This document shows positions 1 to 6,122 of a stretch of 9,226 bases of DNA, piece by piece. The stretch spans positions 1 through 9,226 of the forward strand of contig JAEWWC010000041.1 in the NCBI GenBank assembly GCA_023396555.1, written 5' to 3'. Source of the stretch: Bacillota bacterium (lineage in GTDB: Bacteria > Bacillota > Clostridia > Christensenellales > SZUA-584). A program made the translations under genes and the position numbers. Numbering within the stretch: the stretch's first letter is position 1; every line of letters begins with the position of its first letter. The notes below the pieces were generated by a model. The model was not told where the DNA came from, did no database searches, and saw only the letters and a program-made list of their open reading frames with translations.

Positions 1-1346
1 CCCACGGGCACCGGTATGCCCACGTTCACGCCCACCATGCCTCCGTGCGTATGCCGCGCGAACTCGCGGGCGTAGTAGCCGCTCTGCGTGAATATGACGG
101 AGCCGTTGGCGAAGCGGTTCTTGTTCATCAGCGCAAGGCCTTCCTCAAAAGTCTTGACGCGCTTGATGCAGACGACGGGCCCGAAAACCTCTTCGTCGCC
201 GATCGTCATGTCCGGCGTCACATGATCGAATATCGTGGGTCCGAGATAAAAGCCGTTCTCATAACCTTCCACCACCTTGTTTCGACCGTCCAACAACAAC
301 GCCGCACCTTCCTCGACCCCCTTCTCGATCCAGTCCGTCACGAACTTACGGTGTGCAGCCGTCACCAGCGGGCCCAGCTCCGAGTTCTTCTCATACGCGG
401 GGCCGACTTTAAGCTCCTTGGAATACTGCACCAGCAGCGCGGCCAGCCTGTCGGCGATGCTCTCCTGCGCCACAATCACCGGCAGCGCCATGCAGCGCTC
501 GCCCGCGCAGCCGAACGACGAGTTGATGATGCCGCGGGCCGTCCGCTCCAGAGCGGCGTCCTCCAGTACCAAAGCGTGGTTTTTGGCTTCGCAAAGCGCC
601 TGCACCCGCTTGCCATGTGCCGCCGCCTGCGAATAGACGTGCAGCCCCACCGACGTGGAACCCACAAAGCTGATACCCTTCACGTCCGGGTGATGCAGGA
701 ATATTTCCGCCTCGTTGCGGCTGCACGTGACGATGTTGACCACGCCGTCGGGCAGACCGGCCTCCTGCAGCAGCTCGGCGCACCGCATCGAAGTCATCGG
801 CGTCATCGAGGCCGCCTTGATGACCATCGTGTTGCCCGTGCCGATGCAAAGGGGCATCATCCAGCCCATCGGTATCATGCCGGGGAAGTTGAACGGTGCG
901 ATGCCGGCGAACACGCCCACCGGCTCGCGGTAAAGCACCGTATCGTAGCCCTGGGAGGTCTCCATCAGCGACTCGCCCATCATCAGCGTGGGCAGACCGC
1001 AGGCGAACTCCACCGGCTCCTTCACCTTGAGCATATCGCCGCGGGCCTCCTCCAGCACCTTACCGTGCTCCGTCGCCACCAGCCGCGTCAGCTCATCCAT
1101 GTGCTTATCCAGCAGCTCGCGGAAACGGTACAGCACCTGTACGCGCTTCATCACCGGCGTCACCGACCATGTCTCGTAAGCCCGCTTCGCGGCGGCTATC
1201 GCGGCTTCCACCTCTTCCGCCGTGCAGCAAGGCGTCTGCGCGATCACTTCTCCGGTGCTGGGGTTATAGATGTCCATATACTTTTGCGTTTTGGATTCCA
1301 GCCACTGCCCGCCGCAGAAGTATTTAAGCTTTTTAACCGTACTCAT
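1..1346 (-). CDS. mmsA: CoA-acylating methylmalonate-semialdehyde dehydrogenase, 3' end cut by window edge
   Basis: This cytoplasmic enzyme oxidises methylmalonate or malonate semialdehyde with NAD and CoA to propionyl-CoA or acetyl-CoA plus CO2, in valine or myo-inositol catabolism. 448 residues are visible and the family is about 485-500 long, so roughly 40-50 C-terminal residues lie outside. Visible markers are an N-terminal NPSTGEVIA (28-36), APFNFPGMIP (150-159), FVGSTSVG (227-234), AKNHALVLEDA (254-264), FGCAGERCMAL (278-288) with the catalytic Cys at 285, EEVFGP (385-390) and VGVNVGIPVP (438-447). At the place where hydrolytic aldehyde dehydrogenases carry the general-base Glu of ELGGK, this protein reads LCEAK, with Leu instead. 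That fits a CoA-dependent enzyme. The ATG at 1346 follows AAAGGAG by a few bases. The gene stands alone here, and whether it belongs to an iol or valine cluster cannot be seen. It could also be named iolA. Confidence 0.93.
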   Translation of the reverse strand, partial: MSTVKKLKYFCGGQWLESKTQKYMDIYNPSTGEVIAQTPCCTAEEVEAAIAAAKRAYETWSVTPVMKRVQVLYRFRELLDKHMDELTRLVATEHGKVLEEARGDMLKVKEPVEFACGLPTLMMGESLMETSQGYDTVLYREPVGVFAGIAPFNFPGMIPMGWMMPLCIGTGNTMVIKAASMTPMTSMRCAELLQEAGLPDGVVNIVTCSRNEAEIFLHHPDVKGISFVGSTSVGLHVYSQAAAHGKRVQALCEAKNHALVLEDAALERTARGIINSSFGCAGERCMALPVIVAQESIADRLAALLVQYSKELKVGPAYEKNSELGPLVTAAHRKFVTDWIEKGVEEGAALLLDGRNKVVEGYENGFYLGPTIFDHVTPDMTIGDEEVFGPVVCIKRVKTFEEGLALMNKNRFANGSVIFTQSGYYAREFARHTHGGMVGVNVGIPVPV

Positions 1347-1487
1347 AAACACTCTCCTTTTGATTTACTTATTGCTGATTAATAATGACCCTATAAAAGT
1401 TCTGAAAAATTGATTTCATCCGGTTTCATTTCTGAATGATATAAAATGCCATCGCCACAATTCTGGCTGCGGCTTTGACACAAGCCC

Positions 1488-1516
1488 ATTATATATTTAA
1501 GCATTTGTGTTTGCAA
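1488..1516 (-). promoter_or_regulatory. Probable sigma-A promoter of the dehydrogenase gene
   Basis: Read on the minus strand, TTGCAA (1516-1511) is followed after exactly 17 bases by TATAAT (1493-1488), a perfect -10 box. Transcription would start near 1481, leaving an untranslated leader of about 135 bases before the ATG at 1346. I found no convincing terminator or riboswitch fold in that leader. The assignment rests on motif match and orientation only. Confidence 0.6.
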
Positions 1517-1780
1517 CGCGATCTGTTTATCTGTACCATGGCTGTTATGCGAACGCACAACAGGCGCAGTCTTCCGCGCATCTTTCAGGGCGTGCCGGAT
1601 GTCCCTCCCGCGTTAAACATTCCGCATTATCCAATGTGATGCTTGCCACAAAAGACGCCTCGTAATATCAAAATCCCATTTTAGTACCTTATTTAGTCTG
1701 TCTTTGCTTTATTTTTGCATGAATCCCATACCAAAGCTTCATTTCTCCCGACTTTTGTTCATAGTTTTTTCATAAAGCTG

Positions 1781-1809
1781 TTGACAATATGGACCAAGTC
1801 CGTTATACT
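1781..1809 (+). promoter_or_regulatory. Near-consensus sigma-A promoter (P1) upstream of the Amt-PII gene
   Basis: TTGACA (1781-1786, 6 of 6) and TATACT (1804-1809, 5 of 6) are separated by exactly 17 bases. The start site would be near 1816. It is 180 bases before the Amt start codon and points toward it. A strong intrinsic terminator begins only about 13 bases after the predicted start site, so most transcripts from this promoter should end at about 50 nucleotides unless readthrough is regulated. Confidence 0.8.
1791..1801. promoter_or_regulatory. Inverted repeat inside the P1 spacer, possible operator
   Basis: GGAC-CAA-GTCC is a perfect 4+3+4 inverted repeat centred between the -35 and -10 boxes of P1. 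A protein bound here would be expected to block or remodel polymerase binding. I cannot assign it to a known regulator, and an 11-base repeat of this kind can occur by chance. Confidence 0.4.
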
Positions 1810-1828
1810 GACCTCAAGGTGAGCAGAG

Positions 1829-1865
1829 GCGCTTTCTGGTGTTAATACCATGAAAGCGCTTTTTT
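1829..1865 (+). terminator. Intrinsic terminator or attenuator T1 in the Amt-PII leader
   Basis: The arm GCGCTTTC (1829-1836) pairs with GAAAGCGC (1852-1859). The stem continues inward as TGGT (1837-1840) with ACCA (1847-1850), leaving a single bulged T at 1851 and a six-base loop GTTAAT. Six T residues follow (1860-1865), then A and three more T. The position immediately after P1 and 130 bases before the Amt start argues for transcription attenuation rather than the end of an upstream gene, because no gene precedes it on this strand. The left arm can alternatively pair with 1821-1824 (see findings). Confidence 0.8.
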
Positions 1866-1879
1866 ATTTGGGATCCCTG

Positions 1880-1908
1880 CCGACAATGTTGTAGGGGGTT
1901 CAGATAAT
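1880..1908 (+). promoter_or_regulatory. Possible second promoter (P2) between the two leader hairpins
   Basis: CCGACA (1880-1885, matching the GACA part of the -35 consensus) and GATAAT (1903-1908, 5 of 6 to TATAAT) are 17 bases apart. A start near 1915 would produce a transcript that meets hairpin T2 within about 12 bases. It is weaker than P1 and could be chance in AT-rich DNA. Confidence 0.4.
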
Positions 1909-1926
1909 ATAGTGTTTTGCATAAAG

Positions 1927-1965
1927 ATGTGCATTCGTTCGATTCGAGTGCGCATTTTATTTTTT
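1927..1965 (+). terminator. Second terminator-like hairpin T2 in the Amt-PII leader
   Basis: ATGTGCATTCG (1927-1937) pairs over all 11 positions with CGAGTGCGCAT (1945-1955), using two G-U wobbles, around a seven-base loop. It is followed by TTT, A and six T (1956-1965). It ends about 16 bases before the Shine-Dalgarno site of Amt. It could therefore act as a terminator, as a fold affecting ribosome access, or both. The wobbles make it an RNA-strand structure, weaker when read as DNA or on the opposite strand. Confidence 0.6.
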
Positions 1966-1980
1966 AATAATTATATAGTA

Positions 1981-1986
1981 GGAGGT
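1981..1986 (+). promoter_or_regulatory. Shine-Dalgarno site fixing the Amt-PII start
   Basis: GGAGGT lies nine bases before the ATG at 1996, while the in-frame upstream ATG near 1912 has no such site. Starting at 1912 would also add 28 residues encoded across hairpin T2, which do not look like an Amt N-terminus. The 1996 start is therefore chosen. Confidence 0.9.
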
Positions 1987-1995
1987 AATCATAAA

Positions 1996-3711
1996 ATGAC
2001 TGAAATTATGGAAGCTGTAAACGGAACAGTATTCCCGGTATGGTTCCTGATCGGCGCAGCGCTCGTGTTCTTCATGCAGGGCGGTTTTGCAATGGTGGAA
2101 ACCGGCTTCACCCGCGCGAAGAACGCCGGCAACATCATCATGAAGAACCTCATGGACTTTTGTATCGGTACCGTAGTGTTCATGATCATCGGCTTTTCTC
2201 TGATGATGGGTGAAAACTACCTGTTCGGCGTGATCGGTGTCCCGGATTTCCAGATCTTTACGGACTACACGAATTTCCCCTGGTCCAGCTTCGTGTTTAA
2301 CCTGGTGTTTTGTGCCACCGCTGCCACCATCGTGTCCGGCGCCATGGCGGAACGCACCAAATTTTCGGCATACTGCATTTACAGCGCCGTGATCAGCCTC
2401 ATCATCTATCCGATCGAAGCGGGCTGGGTATGGAACGCGCAGGGCTGGCTGTTCAATCTCGGCTACATCGACTTCGCGGGTTCCACGGCCATCCATATGG
2501 TAGGCGGCATCATGTCGTTCATCGGCGCGGTGATACTCGGTCCCCGTATCGGCAAGTACGTCAAAGACCCCAAGACAGGCAAGAAGATTTCACGCGCAAT
2601 TCCCGGCCACTCCATCACGCTGGGCGCACTCGGCGTGTTTATACTCTGGTTCGGTTGGTACGGATTCAACGGCGCGGCTGCACTCAGCGTCGAACAGATG
2701 GGTTCCGTATTCGCGACGACAACAATCGCCCCGGGTGTTGCCACCGTGGTAACGATGTGCTTTACCTGGATCAAAAACGGCAAGCCCGACGTATCCATGT
2801 CGCTTAACGGCGCGCTGGCCGGCCTTGTGGCCATCACCGCCCCCTGTGCGAACGTCGATGGTCTGGGCGCGGCCATCATCGGCCTTGTCGCCGGTTTCCT
2901 CGTTGTGCTCGCGGTCGAGTTCATCGACTTGAAGCTTCATGTGGACGATCCGGTGGGTGCAATTGCTGTTCACGGTGTCAACGGCCTCTGGGGCGGCCTG
3001 GCGGTCGGTCTGTTTGCGACGCCCACTGCTCCCGGTGCTTCGGCTGCCGGCCTGTTCTACGGCGGCGGCTGGACACAGCTTGGCGTTCAGGCGCTGGGCA
3101 TCCTCGCCATCGCAGTGTGGACCATCATCATAACGCTCATACTGTTCGCGATCATCAAGAAGGTTAACGGCCTGCGTGTTTCGGTCGAAGAGGAGATTTC
3201 CGGCCTCGACTTGCCCGAACACGGCCTGGCGAGCGCTTACGGTGACTTCATGATCGCAATCCCGACGGCGGATATGGGTGGCGCTGAAGCCGCAATACCG
3301 GCTGGCGCAGTGCCGGATGAAATTGCTGTTCCGCTGATCAACAATGCGCATCCAGACGCCAAGATGACTAAGGTCACGATCATCACCAACCAGAACAAGT
3401 TCTCAGCCCTGCAGAGCGCGCTCGACTCCATCGGCATCACCGGCATCACGGTCACCAATGTGATGGGCTACGGCATGCAGAAAGGGCACCCTGTGAAGTA
3501 CAGAGGCGTTGAAATGGAAACCAAGCTGCTGCCCAAGGTTCAGGTGGATATCGTCATCTGCAAGGTGCCGACCGATCTGCTCGTCAGCACCGTCAAGAAG
3601 GCGCTGTACACCGGCAAAGTGGGCGATGGCAAGATATTTGTCTTCGACGTCGAAAATGTCATCAAGGTCCGTACGGGCGAGGAAGGCTACGCCGCCCTGC
3701 AGGACGAATAA
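1996..3711 (+). CDS. amt: Ammonium transporter (Amt/Mep/Rh) fused to a C-terminal PII domain
   Basis: This is a 571-residue membrane protein. Residues 1 to about 395 form the Amt channel with some eleven membrane segments. The conserved DFAGSTAIHMVGG (159-171) holds Asp159 and the first pore His, 167. DDPVGAIAVHGVNG (317-330) holds the second pore His, 326. FCATAATIVSGAMAER (105-120) and WFGWYGFN (218-225) fit the pore regions. The usual Amt tail follows (GLDLPEHGLASAY, 403-415), then a linker rich in Ala, Pro and Gly to about 456. Residues 457-571 are a complete PII domain: T-loop GYGMQKGH (491-498) and YRGVEM (502-507), LPK (512-514), TGKVGDGKIFVFDV (539-552) and KVRTGE (557-562). The ATP/2-oxoglutarate-binding Gln39 and Lys58 equivalents are kept (495, 514), the first Arg of RIRTGE is Lys, and Tyr51 is Met507. 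It presumably imports ammonium, with the tethered PII domain gating the pore according to 2-oxoglutarate and adenylate state. Confidence 0.98.
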   Translation: MTEIMEAVNGTVFPVWFLIGAALVFFMQGGFAMVETGFTRAKNAGNIIMKNLMDFCIGTVVFMIIGFSLMMGENYLFGVIGVPDFQIFTDYTNFPWSSFVFNLVFCATAATIVSGAMAERTKFSAYCIYSAVISLIIYPIEAGWVWNAQGWLFNLGYIDFAGSTAIHMVGGIMSFIGAVILGPRIGKYVKDPKTGKKISRAIPGHSITLGALGVFILWFGWYGFNGAAALSVEQMGSVFATTTIAPGVATVVTMCFTWIKNGKPDVSMSLNGALAGLVAITAPCANVDGLGAAIIGLVAGFLVVLAVEFIDLKLHVDDPVGAIAVHGVNGLWGGLAVGLFATPTAPGASAAGLFYGGGWTQLGVQALGILAIAVWTIIITLILFAIIKKVNGLRVSVEEEISGLDLPEHGLASAYGDFMIAIPTADMGGAEAAIPAGAVPDEIAVPLINNAHPDAKMTKVTIITNQNKFSALQSALDSIGITGITVTNVMGYGMQKGHPVKYRGVEMETKLLPKVQVDIVICKVPTDLLVSTVKKALYTGKVGDGKIFVFDVENVIKVRTGEEGYAALQDE

Positions 3712-3739
3712 GCTTCGCGTAATCCATATAACCTAAATA

Positions 3740-3786
3740 GGCACGAGACCCCCTGCGCTTTCTGCAAACAGGGGTCTCGTGCCTTT
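3740..3786 (+). terminator. Strong intrinsic terminator between convergent units, probably bidirectional
   Basis: GGCACGAGACCCC (3740-3752) pairs perfectly with GGGGTCTCGTGCC (3771-3783) around an 18-base loop. TTTCATTTT follows on the plus strand. It lies 28 bases after the Amt-PII stop and 24 bases beyond the stop of the convergent permease gene, so it can end both transcripts. On the minus strand the trailing run (TATTTA) is poor in T, so termination there may be weaker. Confidence 0.9.
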
Positions 3787-3807
3787 CATTTTGCTTTGAT
3801 GGCACCT

Positions 3808-4980
3808 TTATACAGCTGCTTTACGGCGTTGCTTGGAGACCGCCAGCGTCACGATGAGTATCGCCACCGCGAACCCCAGCTGTATCAGCATGCTTTCCAC
3901 CACCGGGCCGATGCTTTGGGCAGTCACTGTACCCATGCCCCGGATGGCTTCCACCGCACGGATGTACCAGTAGGTCGGCATGAAACTTCCGAGCGTCTGC
4001 ACTGTCTTGCCCAGCAGCGCCTGCTCCACAAACACGCCGCACAGAAAGCTCATGCCCAGCGACACCACGTTGGTGACCGCCGCCTGTACGCCGTGGCTTT
4101 TAATGAACTTGCCCGCCAGAAAACCGATGCACAGGCTGACCAGCGTAAACACCAGCGCGTTGATGCACAGCAGCACCAGGCTCGCATCGAACTTCACAGG
4201 GGCAGCGGACACCAGTATATAGGCACACATCAAAGCCCAAACCAGCAGTGCGAACACCACATTGGCCATCACCATCTGCATGTTCATGCGAACAGGTTTG
4301 AGTGGCGCGCACAGCGTTCTGTTGCTCAGGTTCGGCTCGTTGAACGACATCATCACCAGTGAAACACCCATCATCATCGCGGCCAGCAGGCTGTAAGCGA
4401 GGAACTGGAAGTAATAAGTGATGTTGCCGGCCGGTGCGGGCGCGTTGGCAGCCTGCCTGTACTCCACCGACGCTGACTTTTGCAGATCCTCCGCCACGTA
4501 ACCCGCGATATCCTGCTGAGAAGCCTGCGGCATGTTTTTCGCATACAGCAACGCCATGTTCAGGTATCTGTCCACGAGGAAGTCCGTATAGACGCTGGCG
4601 GGCTTGCCGGCGGCTGCCATTCTTTCCACCTGAACGCTACTGCCGCTCATGAAGCCTTCGGAAAATCCCTGGGGTATGGTGAGCACGCAGTCCGCTTGCT
4701 CGTAGAACAGTGCGTCCTGAATGTCCTGCTCCCTGACGCCGACCTGAACGATCTGCGCGTTCTGCCCGATATACGCTTCCAACCCTTGAGCCAGCGGCGC
4801 ATTGGTATCCTCGTTGAACAATGCTATCTTGTACTTCGTTTCATAGAACGAGGTCGGGGCTGACTGTCCGCTGATAACATTCGATATGATAGCGGACAAT
4901 ACCACAAATACGATCAGGTATATCATGATGATCTTGAAGTGTTTCCGCATGACCTTAAAATAAGCGCTAAAGACTTGCAT
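3808..4980 (-). CDS. ABC-2 type export permease, third gene of exporter operon
   Basis: This 390-residue membrane protein has the ABC2_membrane_3 layout. One N-terminal membrane segment (about 17-36) is followed by a large extracytoplasmic region (about 40-185) and then about five membrane segments in the C-terminal half (around 188-212, 238-258, 266-290, 298-322 and 358-380), ending in a basic tail, KQRRK. The conserved-looking stretch FMPTYWYIRAVEAI (333-346) sits before the last segment. AGGAGG precedes the ATG at 4980. The start lies inside the end of the preceding permease gene (14-base overlap), which implies translational coupling and joint assembly. It probably pairs with that permease as a heterodimer powered by the ATPase encoded first in the operon. 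Length and order match LnrN of Bacillus linearmycin exporters. The substrate is unknown. Confidence 0.9.
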   Translation of the reverse strand: MQVFSAYFKVMRKHFKIIMIYLIVFVVLSAIISNVISGQSAPTSFYETKYKIALFNEDTNAPLAQGLEAYIGQNAQIVQVGVREQDIQDALFYEQADCVLTIPQGFSEGFMSGSSVQVERMAAAGKPASVYTDFLVDRYLNMALLYAKNMPQASQQDIAGYVAEDLQKSASVEYRQAANAPAPAGNITYYFQFLAYSLLAAMMMGVSLVMMSFNEPNLSNRTLCAPLKPVRMNMQMVMANVVFALLVWALMCAYILVSAAPVKFDASLVLLCINALVFTLVSLCIGFLAGKFIKSHGVQAAVTNVVSLGMSFLCGVFVEQALLGKTVQTLGSFMPTYWYIRAVEAIRGMGTVTAQSIGPVVESMLIQLGFAVAILIVTLAVSKQRRKAAV

Positions 4981-6106
4981 ATCTCTGCCTCCTTGTGATC
5001 AGGTAAACGATCAGTGTAAATACCGCCGAGAATCCGAGCAGCAGGCCGACGTTCTCAAAGAACTTGGCATACGACGTGTAGTAATACAGCGAGTAGAATG
5101 CGTCGGATATCAGGTTGGCCGGATTCACATAGGCCATGATGGGCGCTGCGTGCACCACCGTGTATTTGATGCCCGACACCATCAGCCCCGACAGGAAGGA
5201 CATCAGCAGGCTGGTTACCAGCAACACCGCCGTTTTGATGCCTTCGCCGCCTTTGATGACCGCACCGAGCATCGCGCCGAATGTCACGCCCGTGACGCTG
5301 CCCGCCAGACACGCAATCAGCACGAACAGCAGCTGCTCCCCAAAATGTACGCCCAGCACAAAGTTCAGATAGACCACCAGCACAACGCAGGACAGGAACT
5401 GTATCAGTATGGCTGCGGGGAACGAGTACACCAGCATCTTGAGCTTGTTCACCGGGGCTACGTTGAGCCGTGCGCCTTTAGCCGACAGGTTTGCCTGTAT
5501 ATCGGTGATCTCCTTGATGCCCCAGAAACCGCCGAACAATGACGCCATCGCGATCAGCGCGTAGTAGTATGTCACCCAGCTCTCCGGGTCTGCCTTGCCG
5601 GGAGCCACCGGCTTCACATGGGTCGCCCCGCCGTCAAACTGTATATCGGCCAACGCTGCCGGGTTGCTGTGAGCGACGCGCATGAACGCCGAGCCCGTCT
5701 GCAGATAGCTGTCCATGAACTGCTTAATGATCGTCTGATTGATGCCCGATTCCTTGACCACCACGTGCGCGCCGTCATCCAGTACCACATACCCTTTGAT
5801 CGTACCCTCTTCCAGTTGCCTGTCGGCCTCGTCCTGCGGGACCACCGTCACGTCGAACAGCGGCTGCTCCGCTTCGCTGCCTTCGGAGACCGAGTCCAGC
5901 GCGCTCTGGAAGGCAGTGTCCGCCTGATACGCGGCGGTATCCACCACCGCTATCGGTATGCTGGTGAACGCTTCGCCGCTGGCCATGTTGGAAAACGCGA
6001 GGCTGAAGAACGTGCCCAGCACCAGCGGATACAGCAGCGTCCAGAATATCAGCTCCCGGTTGTGCAGCAGACATTTGAACCTGTTAATAAATACATGCAG
6101 AAACAT
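4967..6106 (-). CDS. ABC-2 type export permease, second gene of exporter operon
   Basis: This 379-residue membrane protein has the same architecture as its downstream partner. An N-terminal segment (about 19-38) is followed by an extracytoplasmic domain (about 40-175) and then five membrane segments (about 180-198, 228-250, 257-283, 292-312 and 353-371), with a basic end, TRRQRY. The motif VNPANLISDAFYSLYYY (327-343) occupies the place of the NP...Y region common in ABC-2 exporters before the last segment. GGGGAGG stands just before the ATG at 6106, and the ATPase stop is 16 bases upstream. It presumably forms the export channel with the next permease. The two are only distantly similar in sequence, so they are not a recent duplication. 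Size and position match LnrM-type permeases. The substrate cannot be read from sequence. Confidence 0.9.
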   Translation of the reverse strand: MFLHVFINRFKCLLHNRELIFWTLLYPLVLGTFFSLAFSNMASGEAFTSIPIAVVDTAAYQADTAFQSALDSVSEGSEAEQPLFDVTVVPQDEADRQLEEGTIKGYVVLDDGAHVVVKESGINQTIIKQFMDSYLQTGSAFMRVAHSNPAALADIQFDGGATHVKPVAPGKADPESWVTYYYALIAMASLFGGFWGIKEITDIQANLSAKGARLNVAPVNKLKMLVYSFPAAILIQFLSCVVLVVYLNFVLGVHFGEQLLFVLIACLAGSVTGVTFGAMLGAVIKGGEGIKTAVLLVTSLLMSFLSGLMVSGIKYTVVHAAPIMAYVNPANLISDAFYSLYYYTSYAKFFENVGLLLGFSAVFTLIVYLITRRQRYASL

Positions 6107-6122
6107 AATTCTTGCCTCCCCT

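Larger units (their letters stand above)
1347..1995. other. Gene-free divergent intergenic region, 649 bases
   Basis: No open frame here has both a plausible ribosome-binding site and protein-like composition. The left part (1347-1516) is the leader and promoter of the minus-strand dehydrogenase. The middle (about 1520-1775) holds nothing I can assign and becomes AT-rich toward 1640-1775. The right part (1781-1995) is the regulatory leader of the Amt-PII gene, with two promoter candidates, two terminator-like hairpins and a Shine-Dalgarno site, listed separately. Between the two hairpins there is also a GGGATCCC palindrome (1870-1877) and a weak CCCT...AGGG pairing (1875-1878 with 1893-1896) that may or may not form. 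Confidence 0.8.

Noticed and set aside
45..1382. Long plus-strand open frame opposite the dehydrogenase
   Set aside because: It is rich in His, Arg and Gln with no recognisable domain, and lies antisense to a clear aldehyde dehydrogenase in GC-rich DNA. It is a shadow of that gene.
1410..1440. Catabolite-responsive element in the dehydrogenase leader
   Set aside because: The best alignment, TGAAACCGG and onward, breaks the consensus at a conserved purine and at the final CA, so I do not call it.
1538..1639. 33-codon plus-strand frame starting ATGGCTGTT
   Set aside because: It has no ribosome-binding site and no promoter assigned to it, and the content is not protein-like.
1816..1865. T-box, glutamine or other classical riboswitch in the Amt leader
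   Set aside because: The leader before T1 is only about 13 bases from the predicted start, too short for these folds, and no conserved core of a known class was seen.
1912..1995. Upstream extension of Amt-PII by 28 residues
   Set aside because: It has no Shine-Dalgarno site and runs through hairpin T2. The ATG at 1996 has GGAGGT at good spacing.
2590..3351. 253-codon minus-strand frame opposite Amt-PII, and a 165-codon plus-strand frame at 2310-2807
   Set aside because: Both overlap a complete, well-conserved Amt gene, have unnatural composition and no ribosome-binding site.
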